64,000 nt of DNA from contig JAHHIB010000016.1 in the NCBI GenBank assembly GCA_019359075.1, forward strand, positions 1 through 64,000, written 5' to 3'. The DNA is from Kalymmatonema hyalinum WJT4-NPBG1 (GTDB taxonomy: Bacteria > Cyanobacteriota > Cyanobacteriia > Cyanobacteriales > Nostocaceae). Position numbers and translations under genes: made by a program. The notes under the pieces are model-generated. The model was not told the origin of the DNA. It did no database searches and saw nothing but the letters and a program-made list of their open reading frames with translations. Below, piece after piece: positions 28,979 to 39,646 of this stretch (within the stretch, counting starts at the first letter, position 1; each line of letters opens with the position of its first letter).

Positions 28979-29413
28979 TTACCGTACGTACACCCGCTGA
29001 CCCCTGTATCTGTTGTATTGCCTGACTGGTCGATAAACTCGTTGAACTCGATTTCGCCTGACTGGTTGATAAACTCGTTGAACTCGATTTCGCCTGACTG
29101 GTCGTACACGGACTCGTCTAACTTGATTTCGCCTGACTGGTCCGCCAATGATTATTCTGCGAACTCGGGATCTTCTGTCGTATCTTCTAGCTACGACTAA
29201 TGGTTGAGGCTGATCTCCAACTGGGTTCACTCCTGGCTCTAAACTCTGCAGTCCGAAAGTATTGTTGAAATGCTTATCATTTGACTGAGATGCTTGAGCA
29301 AATGAGGACGGATAAACTATAGTAAACAGCAATATCGCTGTAGCAAATAATTTGTGTATGCCTTGTGAGTGGGAAATAGCAAGGTTTAGCTGGAAAAATT
29401 TGTGATTAGCCAT
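28979..29413 (-). CDS. secreted arginine-rich repeat protein
   Basis: A 144-residue protein from ATG 29413 (MANHKFFQLN), with AAAGGAG 7 nt upstream. Residues 20-45 form a signal-peptide-like hydrophobic stretch (LFATAILLFTIVYPSSFAQA). After a spacer, residues 80-144 are extremely basic, with tandem units such as PVRRNRVQRVYQ and PVRRNRVQRVYR and many Arg-Val-Tyr-Arg motifs. The exported Arg/Tyr-rich tail suggests binding to polyanions such as polysaccharide, nucleic acid or cell wall; that is inference. No family recognised. The matching DNA repeat also gives in-frame repeats on the other strand. Confidence 0.65.
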   Translation of the reverse strand: MANHKFFQLNLAISHSQGIHKLFATAILLFTIVYPSSFAQASQSNDKHFNNTFGLQSLEPGVNPVGDQPQPLVVARRYDRRSRVRRIIIGGPVRRNQVRRVRVRPVRRNRVQRVYQPVRRNRVQRVYRPVRQYNRYRGQRVYVR

Positions 29414-31536
<2,123 letters not shown>

Positions 31537-31559
31537 TATTGGTCAGAGGTGTTTTCCTC

Positions 31560-31626
31560 ATTGTCCGCTGTCCATCCCCACCCTACTGCGTTGAGGGTGG
31601 GGACTTCCGCGATACCGTTAAACTTC
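31560..31626 (-). repeat. orphan TnpB-element right end (hairpin copy 2)
   Basis: On the minus strand TTTAACGGTATCGCGGAAGT leads into a 9-bp stem, ccccaccct/agggtgggg (31576-31584 and 31594-31602), followed by ATGGACAGCGGACAATGA. The flanks are nearly identical to the copy at 7377-7446, while the loop differs in sequence and length. Confidence 0.5.
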
Positions 31627-31678
31627 AGATGTTTCTTGAAAAACAAAGTGGAAACTTTTCAGGAGGCAAGATTAGCAC

Positions 31679-32299
31679 CTAATCCCACCCTCGCAATTTT
31701 TGGTGTATGGCAGCCACGTGCCACATATAATCGTCAATCTCGTATTCGTTGAATGCTTGAGTCATGTAGTGCCGCGCTTGGTCTGTTCGGTTCTCTGCTT
31801 CAAAATACAATCCTATGTAAAGATAACCGTAAAACTTGGCACGCTTGTCGTTATTCGTGCCAACAGCCAGGACATCATCTGTTGAACAATGTCCTGCATA
31901 CAAATCGTATACGCGCTGCATCACAAGTCGGGGGTCATTTTTTACTGGTAACAAAGACTGACGTGCTTTGGCAGCACCGTAAAGGCGGGCGATGCAAAGA
32001 TAGCGCCATATTGTTTCTTCCACATCTTGAGAGTTGACGCTCAAGTCCACCTCAAATTGTTTGGCACCATCAGCAAATTTTTCAGCGTAGTAGTATGATA
32101 GCCCCCGCTGCCACAAGTATGGTGTTAAACGAGAGTCTAGTTGTTCTGCAATGTCGAAGTCAGCAATAGACTCATCGATGTTAGCTAGCTTAAAATGAAC
32201 CATCCCCCGGTGTATGTAAGCTCGGGGATCATTCGTACGGATAGAAATAATATCATTCCATCGGGCAAGTTCTTTTTCCAGTAAATTGCTTAAGTTCAT
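31679..32299 (-). CDS. TPR-like repeat protein
   Basis: A 206-residue helical-repeat protein. Tetratricopeptide-like units are seen at residues about 25-60 (DPRAYIHRGMVHFKLANIDE) and 60-95 (PYLWQRGLSYYYAEKFADGA), with a further helical pair near residues 155-185 (YGYLYIGLYFEAENRTDQAR). No signal peptide. Such proteins usually act as protein-protein adaptors; the partner is unknown. It lies between pgm and ackA on the opposite strand and is well conserved in style (WHVAAIHQKLRGWD C-terminus). Confidence 0.75.
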   Translation of the reverse strand: MNLSNLLEKELARWNDIISIRTNDPRAYIHRGMVHFKLANIDESIADFDIAEQLDSRLTPYLWQRGLSYYYAEKFADGAKQFEVDLSVNSQDVEETIWRYLCIARLYGAAKARQSLLPVKNDPRLVMQRVYDLYAGHCSTDDVLAVGTNNDKRAKFYGYLYIGLYFEAENRTDQARHYMTQAFNEYEIDDYMWHVAAIHQKLRGWD

Positions 32300-32432
32300 C
32301 TTTTCTTTGTTGTTCGTAATATTATTTGTTAAAAATATTTAGGACACGACACATTAGACAGATGTTCGTTGAGTGAAATCATCTCATAATTGTTTCTGCC
32401 ATAGCCACTGTGAAAATGAGTTTCTGCTGACT

Positions 32433-33650
32433 ATGAAAATACTGGTACTGAATGCCGGATCGAGCAGTCAAAAGAGTTGTTTGTACGAGATTACGGGTGA
32501 TATCCCCGAAGAACCGCTGAAACCCCTTTGGGAAGCGAAAGTAGACTGGGCTCACCAACAAGGCTTTGCAGAAATCGAGGTCAAAACAGCCAAGGGTGAA
32601 TTGCAAGAGAAAATCCCAGCAGACTCACGAGATCAAGTCATGGCTCGTATGCTTGATACACTGTGCAACGGTTCCACTCAGGTGATTACTCAGCCATCAG
32701 AAATTGATGTAGTGGGGCATCGCGTGGTACATGGTGGACAAGATTACCGTGAAAGTGTAGAAATTACCGAGGAAGTGAAAAAGGCGATCGCCCATCTTGC
32801 AACCCTTGCCCCTGCCCATAATCCAGCGAATTTGGAAGGCATAGAGGCGATTGAGCAACATTGGGGATCTGTTCCTCAAGTCGCAGTATTTGATACGGCA
32901 TTTCATTCTCATCTCCCTGATGCAGCAGCCATCTATCCTGGTCCCTACGAGTGGGTAGAGCAAGGTATCCGTCGCTATGGGTTCCATGGCATCAGTCATC
33001 AGTACTGCGCTGCGCGTGCTGCTCGCATCCTCGGTCGAGAATTAGCATCTGTGCGGCTCATTACCTGTCATTTGGGCAACGGTTGCTCTTTAGCCGCGAT
33101 AAAAAACGGTCGCAGCGTTGACACGACTATGGGATTTACACCGCTAGATGGATTGATGATGGGCACTCGTTCTGGTGCTGTTGATCCAGGGATTCTGATT
33201 CACCTATTACGGCAATCTGATAACTCGGTTGAGCATCTCGATCATGTGCTAAATCGTGCTTCCGGCTTACGTGGAATTTCTGGCGTCTCTAATGATATGC
33301 GACAGATTAGGGAGGCAATTTCTCAAGGTAATTCCCGTGCTCAACTGGCGTGGGATATTTACGTGCATCGCCTGCGGTCTTATATCGGTGCGATGCTCGC
33401 TAGCTTAGGGGGATTAGATGCATTGGTGTTTACCGCAGGTGTGGGTGAAAATACTCCTGACATTCGCGCCGCAGCTTGTGAAGCTTTTGGATTTTTAGGG
33501 CTACAACTTGACGACGAAAAAAATGCACACAAGCCTGTTGATATCGATATTGCCACTTCTGACTCAGCAGTGCGGGTATTGGTAATTCACACTCAAGAAG
33601 ATTGGGAAATTGCTTGTGAATGTTGGCGACTTGTAACGCGTTCTTCTTGA
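32433..33650 (+). CDS. ackA: acetate kinase
   Basis: A 405-residue enzyme, normal length. It transfers phosphate from acetyl-phosphate to ADP, giving acetate and ATP. Family motifs seen are VLNAGSSSQK, VVGHRVVHGGQ, VFDTAFHSHLPD, GFHGISHQYC, HLGNGCSLAAI, GFTPLDGLMMGTRSGAVDPG and FTAGVGENTP. The open frame starts 20 codons earlier, but ATG 32433 gives the exact family N-terminus. Together with xfp it would form the phosphoketolase-acetate branch that yields ATP from sugar phosphates. Confidence 0.96.
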   Translation: MKILVLNAGSSSQKSCLYEITGDIPEEPLKPLWEAKVDWAHQQGFAEIEVKTAKGELQEKIPADSRDQVMARMLDTLCNGSTQVITQPSEIDVVGHRVVHGGQDYRESVEITEEVKKAIAHLATLAPAHNPANLEGIEAIEQHWGSVPQVAVFDTAFHSHLPDAAAIYPGPYEWVEQGIRRYGFHGISHQYCAARAARILGRELASVRLITCHLGNGCSLAAIKNGRSVDTTMGFTPLDGLMMGTRSGAVDPGILIHLLRQSDNSVEHLDHVLNRASGLRGISGVSNDMRQIREAISQGNSRAQLAWDIYVHRLRSYIGAMLASLGGLDALVFTAGVGENTPDIRAAACEAFGFLGLQLDDEKNAHKPVDIDIATSDSAVRVLVIHTQEDWEIACECWRLVTRSS

Positions 33651-33781
33651 GCGACAAATAATTTGACCGTCGCCAATGCACTTTTTGGGCGATCGCTTGA
33701 ACAAATTGTCTTTAACAACGTATTTGAACTGGCGTAATTATATTTACTATACCAAGTTGCATTCAAACAGGTAACTTGAGA

Positions 33782-33805
33782 CTGTTGAGTGTTAACACTC
33801 AGCAG
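33782..33805. repeat. 24-bp palindrome between convergent genes
   Basis: ctgttgagtgtt (33782-33793) and aacactcagcag (33794-33805) are inverted repeats matching at 11 of 12 positions, with no loop in the DNA. It sits between ackA (plus) and the 145-residue gene (minus), so it may serve as a weak bidirectional terminator. No T-run is present. Confidence 0.4.
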
Positions 33806-33830
33806 TCAACAGCTATCACCAAATAAGCCC

Positions 33831-34268
33831 TCAGCTCTTGGTGTAGTTATCAATGATCTTGGCTAAGCCCGGTACCGCCTCCTCCACGTGCTTCTTAGCT
33901 GAGTTGCGGAGTCTGTTATATACCCCTTTCACGGTTGTGTTTTTGCTTTTCTCGATCTTTGTGTCAGTGATGCTCAGTAACGCGTCCGCCGTGCGAGAGC
34001 GGTTCTGGATCAGGTGTTCAGCCGGGTTGCCCGTTTGTATGCCCTCACTCCAAATGGGATCGAGTGCCGTGAAAGATTCCGGCAAAAGCCGCTCGATGGC
34101 TTCGCCACAATAACTGGGCGCTATTCCTTTTACAGCCGCGTAGCCGGCTTTCAAGGCGAGACCAGAAACTCCTCCCATTGAAGCAACCTGCGTGTCTAAC
34201 AACTTTGTGCAGTCAGCCACCACCATATTCTTTTTATTTGGATCTGACAGACCATTGCTAAGTCCCAT
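33831..34268 (-). CDS. conserved hypothetical protein, 145 aa (DUF6918-like)
   Basis: A soluble helical protein. The pattern VVADCTKLLDTQVASMGGVS, LKAGYAAVKGIAP, LLPESFTALDPIW, ADALLSITD and KKHVEEAVPGLAKII resembles a family I know from actinobacteria and other bacteria (DUF6918-like; from memory, not checked). AAGGAG lies about 8 nt before ATG 34268. No catalytic motif is visible. It stands alone between ackA and the NRPS region. Function unknown. Confidence 0.7.
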   Translation of the reverse strand: MGLSNGLSDPNKKNMVVADCTKLLDTQVASMGGVSGLALKAGYAAVKGIAPSYCGEAIERLLPESFTALDPIWSEGIQTGNPAEHLIQNRSRTADALLSITDTKIEKSKNTTVKGVYNRLRNSAKKHVEEAVPGLAKIIDNYTKS

Positions 34269-35130
34269 TTCGATTCTCCTTCGTGAAAGTCCTTCAGTAT
34301 ATTCAATTAATTTTAATAGTGGACAGGAAACAACAGAAAATCATATGAGAAATGCAGGATGTTCATCAAATTTTTAAGAACTTCTTCATAAAAATTTTAA
34401 TATGAGTTCTACAGGAAAAAGTGAGCAAAAAGAAAACTATAGCAGTCCCATTTGAGTTGCGAAACCGACAGTCTGGGCCGTCAAAAGTCAAGATCTCACT
34501 TGTCAAAACTGACTCTGGGCTCAGGACTTGCTTAACGATAAGTTCACAATCCCTGCATGGATTCCTATAGTAAGGATTTAGGTGGCTATTGAGATTTTTT
34601 AATAATGACGTATTCTATAATGTTCTTAGAGTTGCATGGCACCCAGTTGCAGCCTTGCTAATTTTTAATTTGATGAAAAATTTATAAAAGATATAAATAT
34701 CTTCGAGATACTAAGTCAAATTAATTTCTCTAGATCACTCCTTTGCAGTCATAGATTACCAAAAAAGACTTCAGAATTCAGGAGCCAGAATCTGTCATGA
34801 ATTTGGGCTACGTGGATAGCGAATGGGGTCACTAGCCCCCCGTATCCCTCACGGGACGCTTTGGGCTCAGTTTGCAAAGGAGGAAACTCTCCTTGCAACT
34901 TCTCTCCAGATTTCTCTGTGGAAAAAACAAAATTCATTCTTTGCTGAATCCTTTTTTCTTTTTTGTATGCCCTGCGGGCACGTTAGCCCTTGGCGTGCCG
35001 CAGGCATAGGGCATATTTTGAATGAGCGAATTTTAAAAATCCCCATTTTTCTTAAGGTGGGGATTTGGGCAAGGGGCTTTTTTGCACCAAAACACAATGC
35101 CAGTACCCTATGCCCCAAGAAATGGCTGGC

Positions 35131-35178
35131 GGCTTTTCTCCCCACTCTAAGAGAGATGGGGAGGAAAGCCGTTTTTTT
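35131..35178 (+). terminator. terminator-like hairpin with T-run, no upstream gene
   Basis: ggcttttctccccactct, loop, agagatggggaggaaagcc can pair over about 12-14 bp, and gttttttt follows (35171-35178). It has the shape of a plus-strand intrinsic terminator, yet there is no plus-strand gene before it. Confidence 0.45.
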
Positions 35179-35302
35179 CGTTGAATTTGAGCGTGCCTCC
35201 TGCGGAGGAGCCACGAATTGCGCGCAGAGTGTCCGCAGGGCTCAGGAACTCAGCGAGGGTCATTGAGCCACTAATTCCTTTCTTAGGTTCAAAGAAGGGT
35301 TT

Positions 35303-35345
35303 CCGTTCGCGTATGCCTGCGGCACGCTTTGCGTGAGCGCGTCTA
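35303..35345. repeat. GC-rich dispersed repeat
   Basis: ccgttcgcgtatgcctgcgg, cacgctttgcgtgagcgcgt. The same blocks (cgtatgcctgcggcacgctt, tgcg) occur at 47519-47550. It is adjacent to the 3' end of the NRPS gene. Confidence 0.6.
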
Positions 35346-35370
35346 CGTCAGCAGAAGGAAGTATTACTAA

Positions 35371-38300
35371 TTACGAATTACGCTGCGCCTTTTCCAAGCA
35401 AGGCTTCAATTTCTCTGCCAGTATCCGTACATGGGGTTCATCGAACAGCGTAAAGTGAGAGCCGGGAATGTAATGGACATCTATTCCTCCACTGACTAGC
35501 TTATCCCAACCCAGGAGCGGCTCGGATTTAACGCCAACAGCATGGTCTTGTGAATCATGGCTGTTCTCGTCAACCCGTAAAAGAGTGATTTGCTCTGAGT
35601 AAGGTTGGTAAGTATATTCGCTCCAAGCCAGCATATTAGCGTCTATGATGTCCCAGTGCCTGTCCTCCTTAGGTAGAGGCTCCTTTATCCCTAAAAAATG
35701 CATATATTTTGCTCGAAGATGGTAGTTGCCCCACTCGAACCAGCCTATAAGCTTTTTCCTCAGGTAGGAAGGACCTCGTTGTAACAAATTATTTATGTGC
35801 ATGAAAATTCGCGAAATCAATGGCAATCGTGTGGCAGTACCTGGAATACCGCTATCAAACATAGCTAGAAGAGCCACTTTCTGACCTTGCCTGTTAAGTT
35901 GATAAGCTATTTCGTATGCAATGATACCTCCCATCGAGTACCCACCGAGAAAATAAGGACCATTGGGTTGAATGGTCTGAATTTCTTTAATGTAGAGCGC
36001 TGCCATTTCTTCAATCCGGGTTAAGGGAAGCTGTTTTCCATCTAATCCTTGCGGTTGTAGCCCATAAAGTGGTTGCTCCTGTCCCAAATGCAGTGACAAA
36101 TTGCGGTAACACAGAGTTTCTCCACCAAGCGGGTGGATACAGAACAAAGGCGGCTTGGAACCCTTGGTTTGAATTGGAACCAGGCATGACCAACTAGCTT
36201 CTGATGTGTGCTCATGTGCCCCTGCCAAAACCTGATTATCAACTGGTTTTTCTTTTGGAGAAAGCAATTGAGCAATGGCTTCCACTGTACCTGATTGGAA
36301 GAGGGTAGCCAGGGGAAGTTTTTTGGCGAATTTCTTCTCGATTTGGGCGAATAACTTGACTGCAAGCAAAGAATGTCCGCCGAGATCAAAGAAGTTGTCC
36401 CTGACGCCAACGGGTTGGATGCCCAAAATTTCTGCCCAAATCTGGGTTAGCTGATGTTCTGTATCATTACGGGGGGCAACATAACTTGCTTCTGGCTCTA
36501 GTTTTGTGATGTCAGGCGCTGGTAGGGAGCGGCGGTTTACTTTGCCACTAGGAGTGAGGGGCAGCACATCCAACAATACAAAAGCCGAAGGAACCATGTA
36601 CTCTGGTAGCTTTTCCTTGAGGAAATTACGTAATTCACCTGTTGTAGGTACTGAGTCTTGATCCGGCACAACATAGGCTACCAAGCGTTTATCACCGGGA
36701 ACGTCTTGACGGACAATAACGACAGCTTGGTGTACGGATGGGTGTTGGCTCAGGACAGCTTCTAGCTCTCCTAATTCAATGCGAAATCCTCGTATCTTTA
36801 CTTGGTTATCGCAGCGTCCAAAGTACTCAATATTACCATCGCTCAAGTAACGAGCTAAGTCCCCTGTCTTGTACATATATGCCTTCTCTTTCTGGCTGAA
36901 GGGGTCGCGGATAAATTTTTCCGCAGTCAACTCCGGACGATTGAGATAACCTCGCGCTAGCGCAACACCACCAATGTACAGTTCTCCAGGTACACCAATG
37001 GGTACTGGTTGTAGATTTGAGTCGAGAATATAGATAGAAGTGTTGGCAATGGGGCGACCAATGGGTGGTAGAGCAGCCCAACTCTGTACAGAATCAGCCA
37101 AGGTAAAGGCGGTGACTACATGACTTTCTGATGGTCCATAATGATTGTGTAAAGTACAACTGGGTAACTTGCTGAACAAGTTAGTCAGGGCAGGTGTAAT
37201 CTGCAACTGTTCGCCTGCGGTAATGATTTCTTGCAAATGGATTGGTACTGATTCTGAACCAACAGCAACTTCAGCAAGTTGCTGTAAGGCAACAAAGGGT
37301 AGGAATAGTCTGTTTATTGCTTTATGGTTGAGAAAATCTAATAAAGCCGTTGCATCGCGTCGCAAGTCGTCTGTGATTAATATCAATGTTCCACCGGAAC
37401 ACCAGGTAGAAAATATTTCTTGGAACGAGACATCAAAGCTGATGGGAGAAAATTGCACAGTTCTTGCCCCAGTAGAAACTGTGCTATTTTCAAGTTGCCA
37501 GGAGATGAGATTCGAAAGGGGAAGTTGTTTCATTGCTACCCCCTTTGGCATACCTGTGGAACCCGAGGTATAAATGACGTAAGCTAAGTTTTCTGGCTGA
37601 ACTTCATTGACCACATTCTCTTTACTTGCCTGGGCAATAACATCCCAATCTGTATCTAAGCAAACTACGTGCGCATCATGTTCCGGTAATACAGTAACTA
37701 AATTCTCGCACGTCAACAGCACCGCTGCGTGTGAATCTTGAAGCATATAACTCAGTCGCTCTTGGGGATACGCTGGATCTAAAGGTACATAAGCCCCGCC
37801 TGCTTTGAGAATTCCCAACACTCCCACGACCATTTCTAAGGAACGTTGCACACAGATACCAACCGACACATCTGGTCCCACTCCAAAATCCCTTAGATAG
37901 TGCGCCAACTGGTTTGCACGATTATTCAACTCCCGGTAGGTTAATTGCTGGTTTTCAAATACCACTGCTACTGCATCCGGGGTTAGCTTTACCTGTTGTT
38001 CAAACAACTCATGGATGCATTTGTGCGGATAGTCTGTTTGGGTATTGTTCCACTCAAACAGTAACTGGTGCTGTTGATCTGCTGTAAGCAGTGGCAATTT
38101 GCTAATGTGCTGTTGTGGGTTAGCAACAATTCCCTCAAGTAATGTCTGGAAATGTCCACTTATCTGGCTTATGGTGGAAGCATCAAACAGGTCAGTGTTG
38201 TATTCCCATATTTCCTGTAGTCCCTGTCCTGTCTCCACAATAAACAATGTCAAATCAAATTTCGATGTCAATCTATCTACATATGTGGAAGTGATGGTCA

Positions 38301-39525
38301 GTCCTGGCAACTCAAATGTTTGCTGCGGTGTATTTTGAAAAGCAAACATGACTTGGAACAAGGGATTGTAACTCAAAGAGCGCTCTGGTTGCAGTTCTTC
38401 AACCAGCTTTTCAAACGGCAAATCTTGGTTAACGTATGCGGACATTGCCATCGCTCGTACTTTTTGCAACAGTTCCCGAAAGCTGGGGTTGCCAGACATA
38501 TCCGTGCGAAGCACTAAGGTATTGACAAAAAATCCAATTAACCGTTCTATTTCTGGGTGATTTCGCCCTGCGATCGGAGACCCAACTACAATATCTTCTT
38601 GTCCACTATAACGGTGTAGTAGGATCTGGAATGCTGCCAAGAAGGTCATGAACAACGTCACACCCTCTTGCCGTGACAGTGTTGATAGCGCTTGGGATAA
38701 ACTCTGGGGTAGTACAACGAAGTGCTTTGCACCTCGGTAAGTTTGCACTGGTGGTCGTTGTCTATCTGTGGGCAATTCCAGTACCGGAGTTGCACCTTTG
38801 AGTTGCTGTTTCCAATAGTTAAGTTGGTTTTCGAGTACTTCTCCTGAGAGCCATTGGCGTTGCCATACTGCATAGTCAGCATATTGAATGGGCAGTTTTG
38901 GCAATGGATTGGGCAAACCCTCCTTGAACGCTTGATACAGAGTTGTCAACTGCTCAAATAAAATACTTCTTGACCAGCCATCAGAAGCAATGTGGTGCAT
39001 GACCAGCACTAGGATATGCTCTTGCGGTTCAAGCTGCACCAAGCAAGCACGAAACATTAAATCTGATGTTAAATCGAAAGGTCGTTGCGACTCATTTTGT
39101 AACAGTTGTTGTACTTGTGTGGAACGTTCGGTTGGCGGATAACCCGTCAGATCAATCACCTTAAGTTCCACGGACCGAGGCTCACTAATGACCTGTACTG
39201 GGTCACCATCTTGTGCAATAAAGTTGGTTCGTAATACCTCGTGATGAGCAACAATCCCATCTAATGACTGTTGCAATACATTCACATTCAGGTCGCCTTG
39301 TAACCTTAGAACCTCTGCAATATGATACAGCGGGCTGTTTGGCTCTAGTTGCTCCAAAAACCACAGTCGCTGTTGTGCGAACGATAAAAGAGCAGTTGAT
39401 TCATTAGTTCTTTTTGGAATCGTCTGCTGTGTTTTTACGTCAGTAGTTTTGTTCTTAAGTTTTAACTCTAGTAACGCCCTTTTGGCTGGTGAAAGAGCGG
39501 CAATTTTTTGGCTGATATTATCCAT
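35371..39525 (-). CDS. NRPS termination module C-A(Pro)-PCP-TE
   Basis: 1,384 residues. Condensation domain about 45-480 (SFAQQRLWFLEQL; active site MHHIASDGWS); adenylation about 495-1000 (YVIYTSGSTGMPKG, YKTGDLARY, LTPSGKVNRR); carrier domain about 1035-1105 (FFDLGGHSLLA, phosphopantetheine Ser); thioesterase about 1130-1384 (FCIHPLGG, GYSMGG, His in PGSHFTLF). Residues I extract at the ten specificity positions are D-V-Q-F-I-A-H-V-V-K, close to known proline (or methylproline) codes. The TE marks it as the last module; it would release the peptide. It follows the other NRPS gene by 121 bp, same strand and operon. AAGGA lies about 10 nt before the ATG. No methylation or epimerisation domain. 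Confidence 0.93.
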   Translation of the reverse strand: MDNISQKIAALSPAKRALLELKLKNKTTDVKTQQTIPKRTNESTALLSFAQQRLWFLEQLEPNSPLYHIAEVLRLQGDLNVNVLQQSLDGIVAHHEVLRTNFIAQDGDPVQVISEPRSVELKVIDLTGYPPTERSTQVQQLLQNESQRPFDLTSDLMFRACLVQLEPQEHILVLVMHHIASDGWSRSILFEQLTTLYQAFKEGLPNPLPKLPIQYADYAVWQRQWLSGEVLENQLNYWKQQLKGATPVLELPTDRQRPPVQTYRGAKHFVVLPQSLSQALSTLSRQEGVTLFMTFLAAFQILLHRYSGQEDIVVGSPIAGRNHPEIERLIGFFVNTLVLRTDMSGNPSFRELLQKVRAMAMSAYVNQDLPFEKLVEELQPERSLSYNPLFQVMFAFQNTPQQTFELPGLTITSTYVDRLTSKFDLTLFIVETGQGLQEIWEYNTDLFDASTISQISGHFQTLLEGIVANPQQHISKLPLLTADQQHQLLFEWNNTQTDYPHKCIHELFEQQVKLTPDAVAVVFENQQLTYRELNNRANQLAHYLRDFGVGPDVSVGICVQRSLEMVVGVLGILKAGGAYVPLDPAYPQERLSYMLQDSHAAVLLTCENLVTVLPEHDAHVVCLDTDWDVIAQASKENVVNEVQPENLAYVIYTSGSTGMPKGVAMKQLPLSNLISWQLENSTVSTGARTVQFSPISFDVSFQEIFSTWCSGGTLILITDDLRRDATALLDFLNHKAINRLFLPFVALQQLAEVAVGSESVPIHLQEIITAGEQLQITPALTNLFSKLPSCTLHNHYGPSESHVVTAFTLADSVQSWAALPPIGRPIANTSIYILDSNLQPVPIGVPGELYIGGVALARGYLNRPELTAEKFIRDPFSQKEKAYMYKTGDLARYLSDGNIEYFGRCDNQVKIRGFRIELGELEAVLSQHPSVHQAVVIVRQDVPGDKRLVAYVVPDQDSVPTTGELRNFLKEKLPEYMVPSAFVLLDVLPLTPSGKVNRRSLPAPDITKLEPEASYVAPRNDTEHQLTQIWAEILGIQPVGVRDNFFDLGGHSLLAVKLFAQIEKKFAKKLPLATLFQSGTVEAIAQLLSPKEKPVDNQVLAGAHEHTSEASWSCLVPIQTKGSKPPLFCIHPLGGETLCYRNLSLHLGQEQPLYGLQPQGLDGKQLPLTRIEEMAALYIKEIQTIQPNGPYFLGGYSMGGIIAYEIAYQLNRQGQKVALLAMFDSGIPGTATRLPLISRIFMHINNLLQRGPSYLRKKLIGWFEWGNYHLRAKYMHFLGIKEPLPKEDRHWDIIDANMLAWSEYTYQPYSEQITLLRVDENSHDSQDHAVGVKSEPLLGWDKLVSGGIDVHYIPGSHFTLFDEPHVRILAEKLKPCLEKAQRNS

Positions 39526-39646
39526 ACTTACTAATCCTTATTTAAATTGCAAATTCTAGATGAAACCAAACTTTTTGATACAAATCAGATTGGGTAAGGG
39601 GTGTTGGGAGTGGTGAAAAATTTTTCCCAAGCTCCCTTACACCCTG

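Larger units (their letters stand above)
34269..35370. other. 1.1-kb gene-free stretch with repeats
   Basis: The left part is AT-rich and holds nothing I can name. From 34820 there are dispersed GC-rich repeats (34967-35010, 35196-35240, 35303-35345) and a strong terminator-like hairpin (35131-35178). The open frames on both strands at 34823-35266 have repeat-like composition and no ribosome binding site; I do not regard them as genes. Confidence 0.5.

Noticed and set aside
34823-35266. Overlapping open frames of 115-147 residues on both strands
   Set aside because: They run through dispersed repeats and a terminator-like hairpin, lack ribosome binding sites and show repeat-derived composition.
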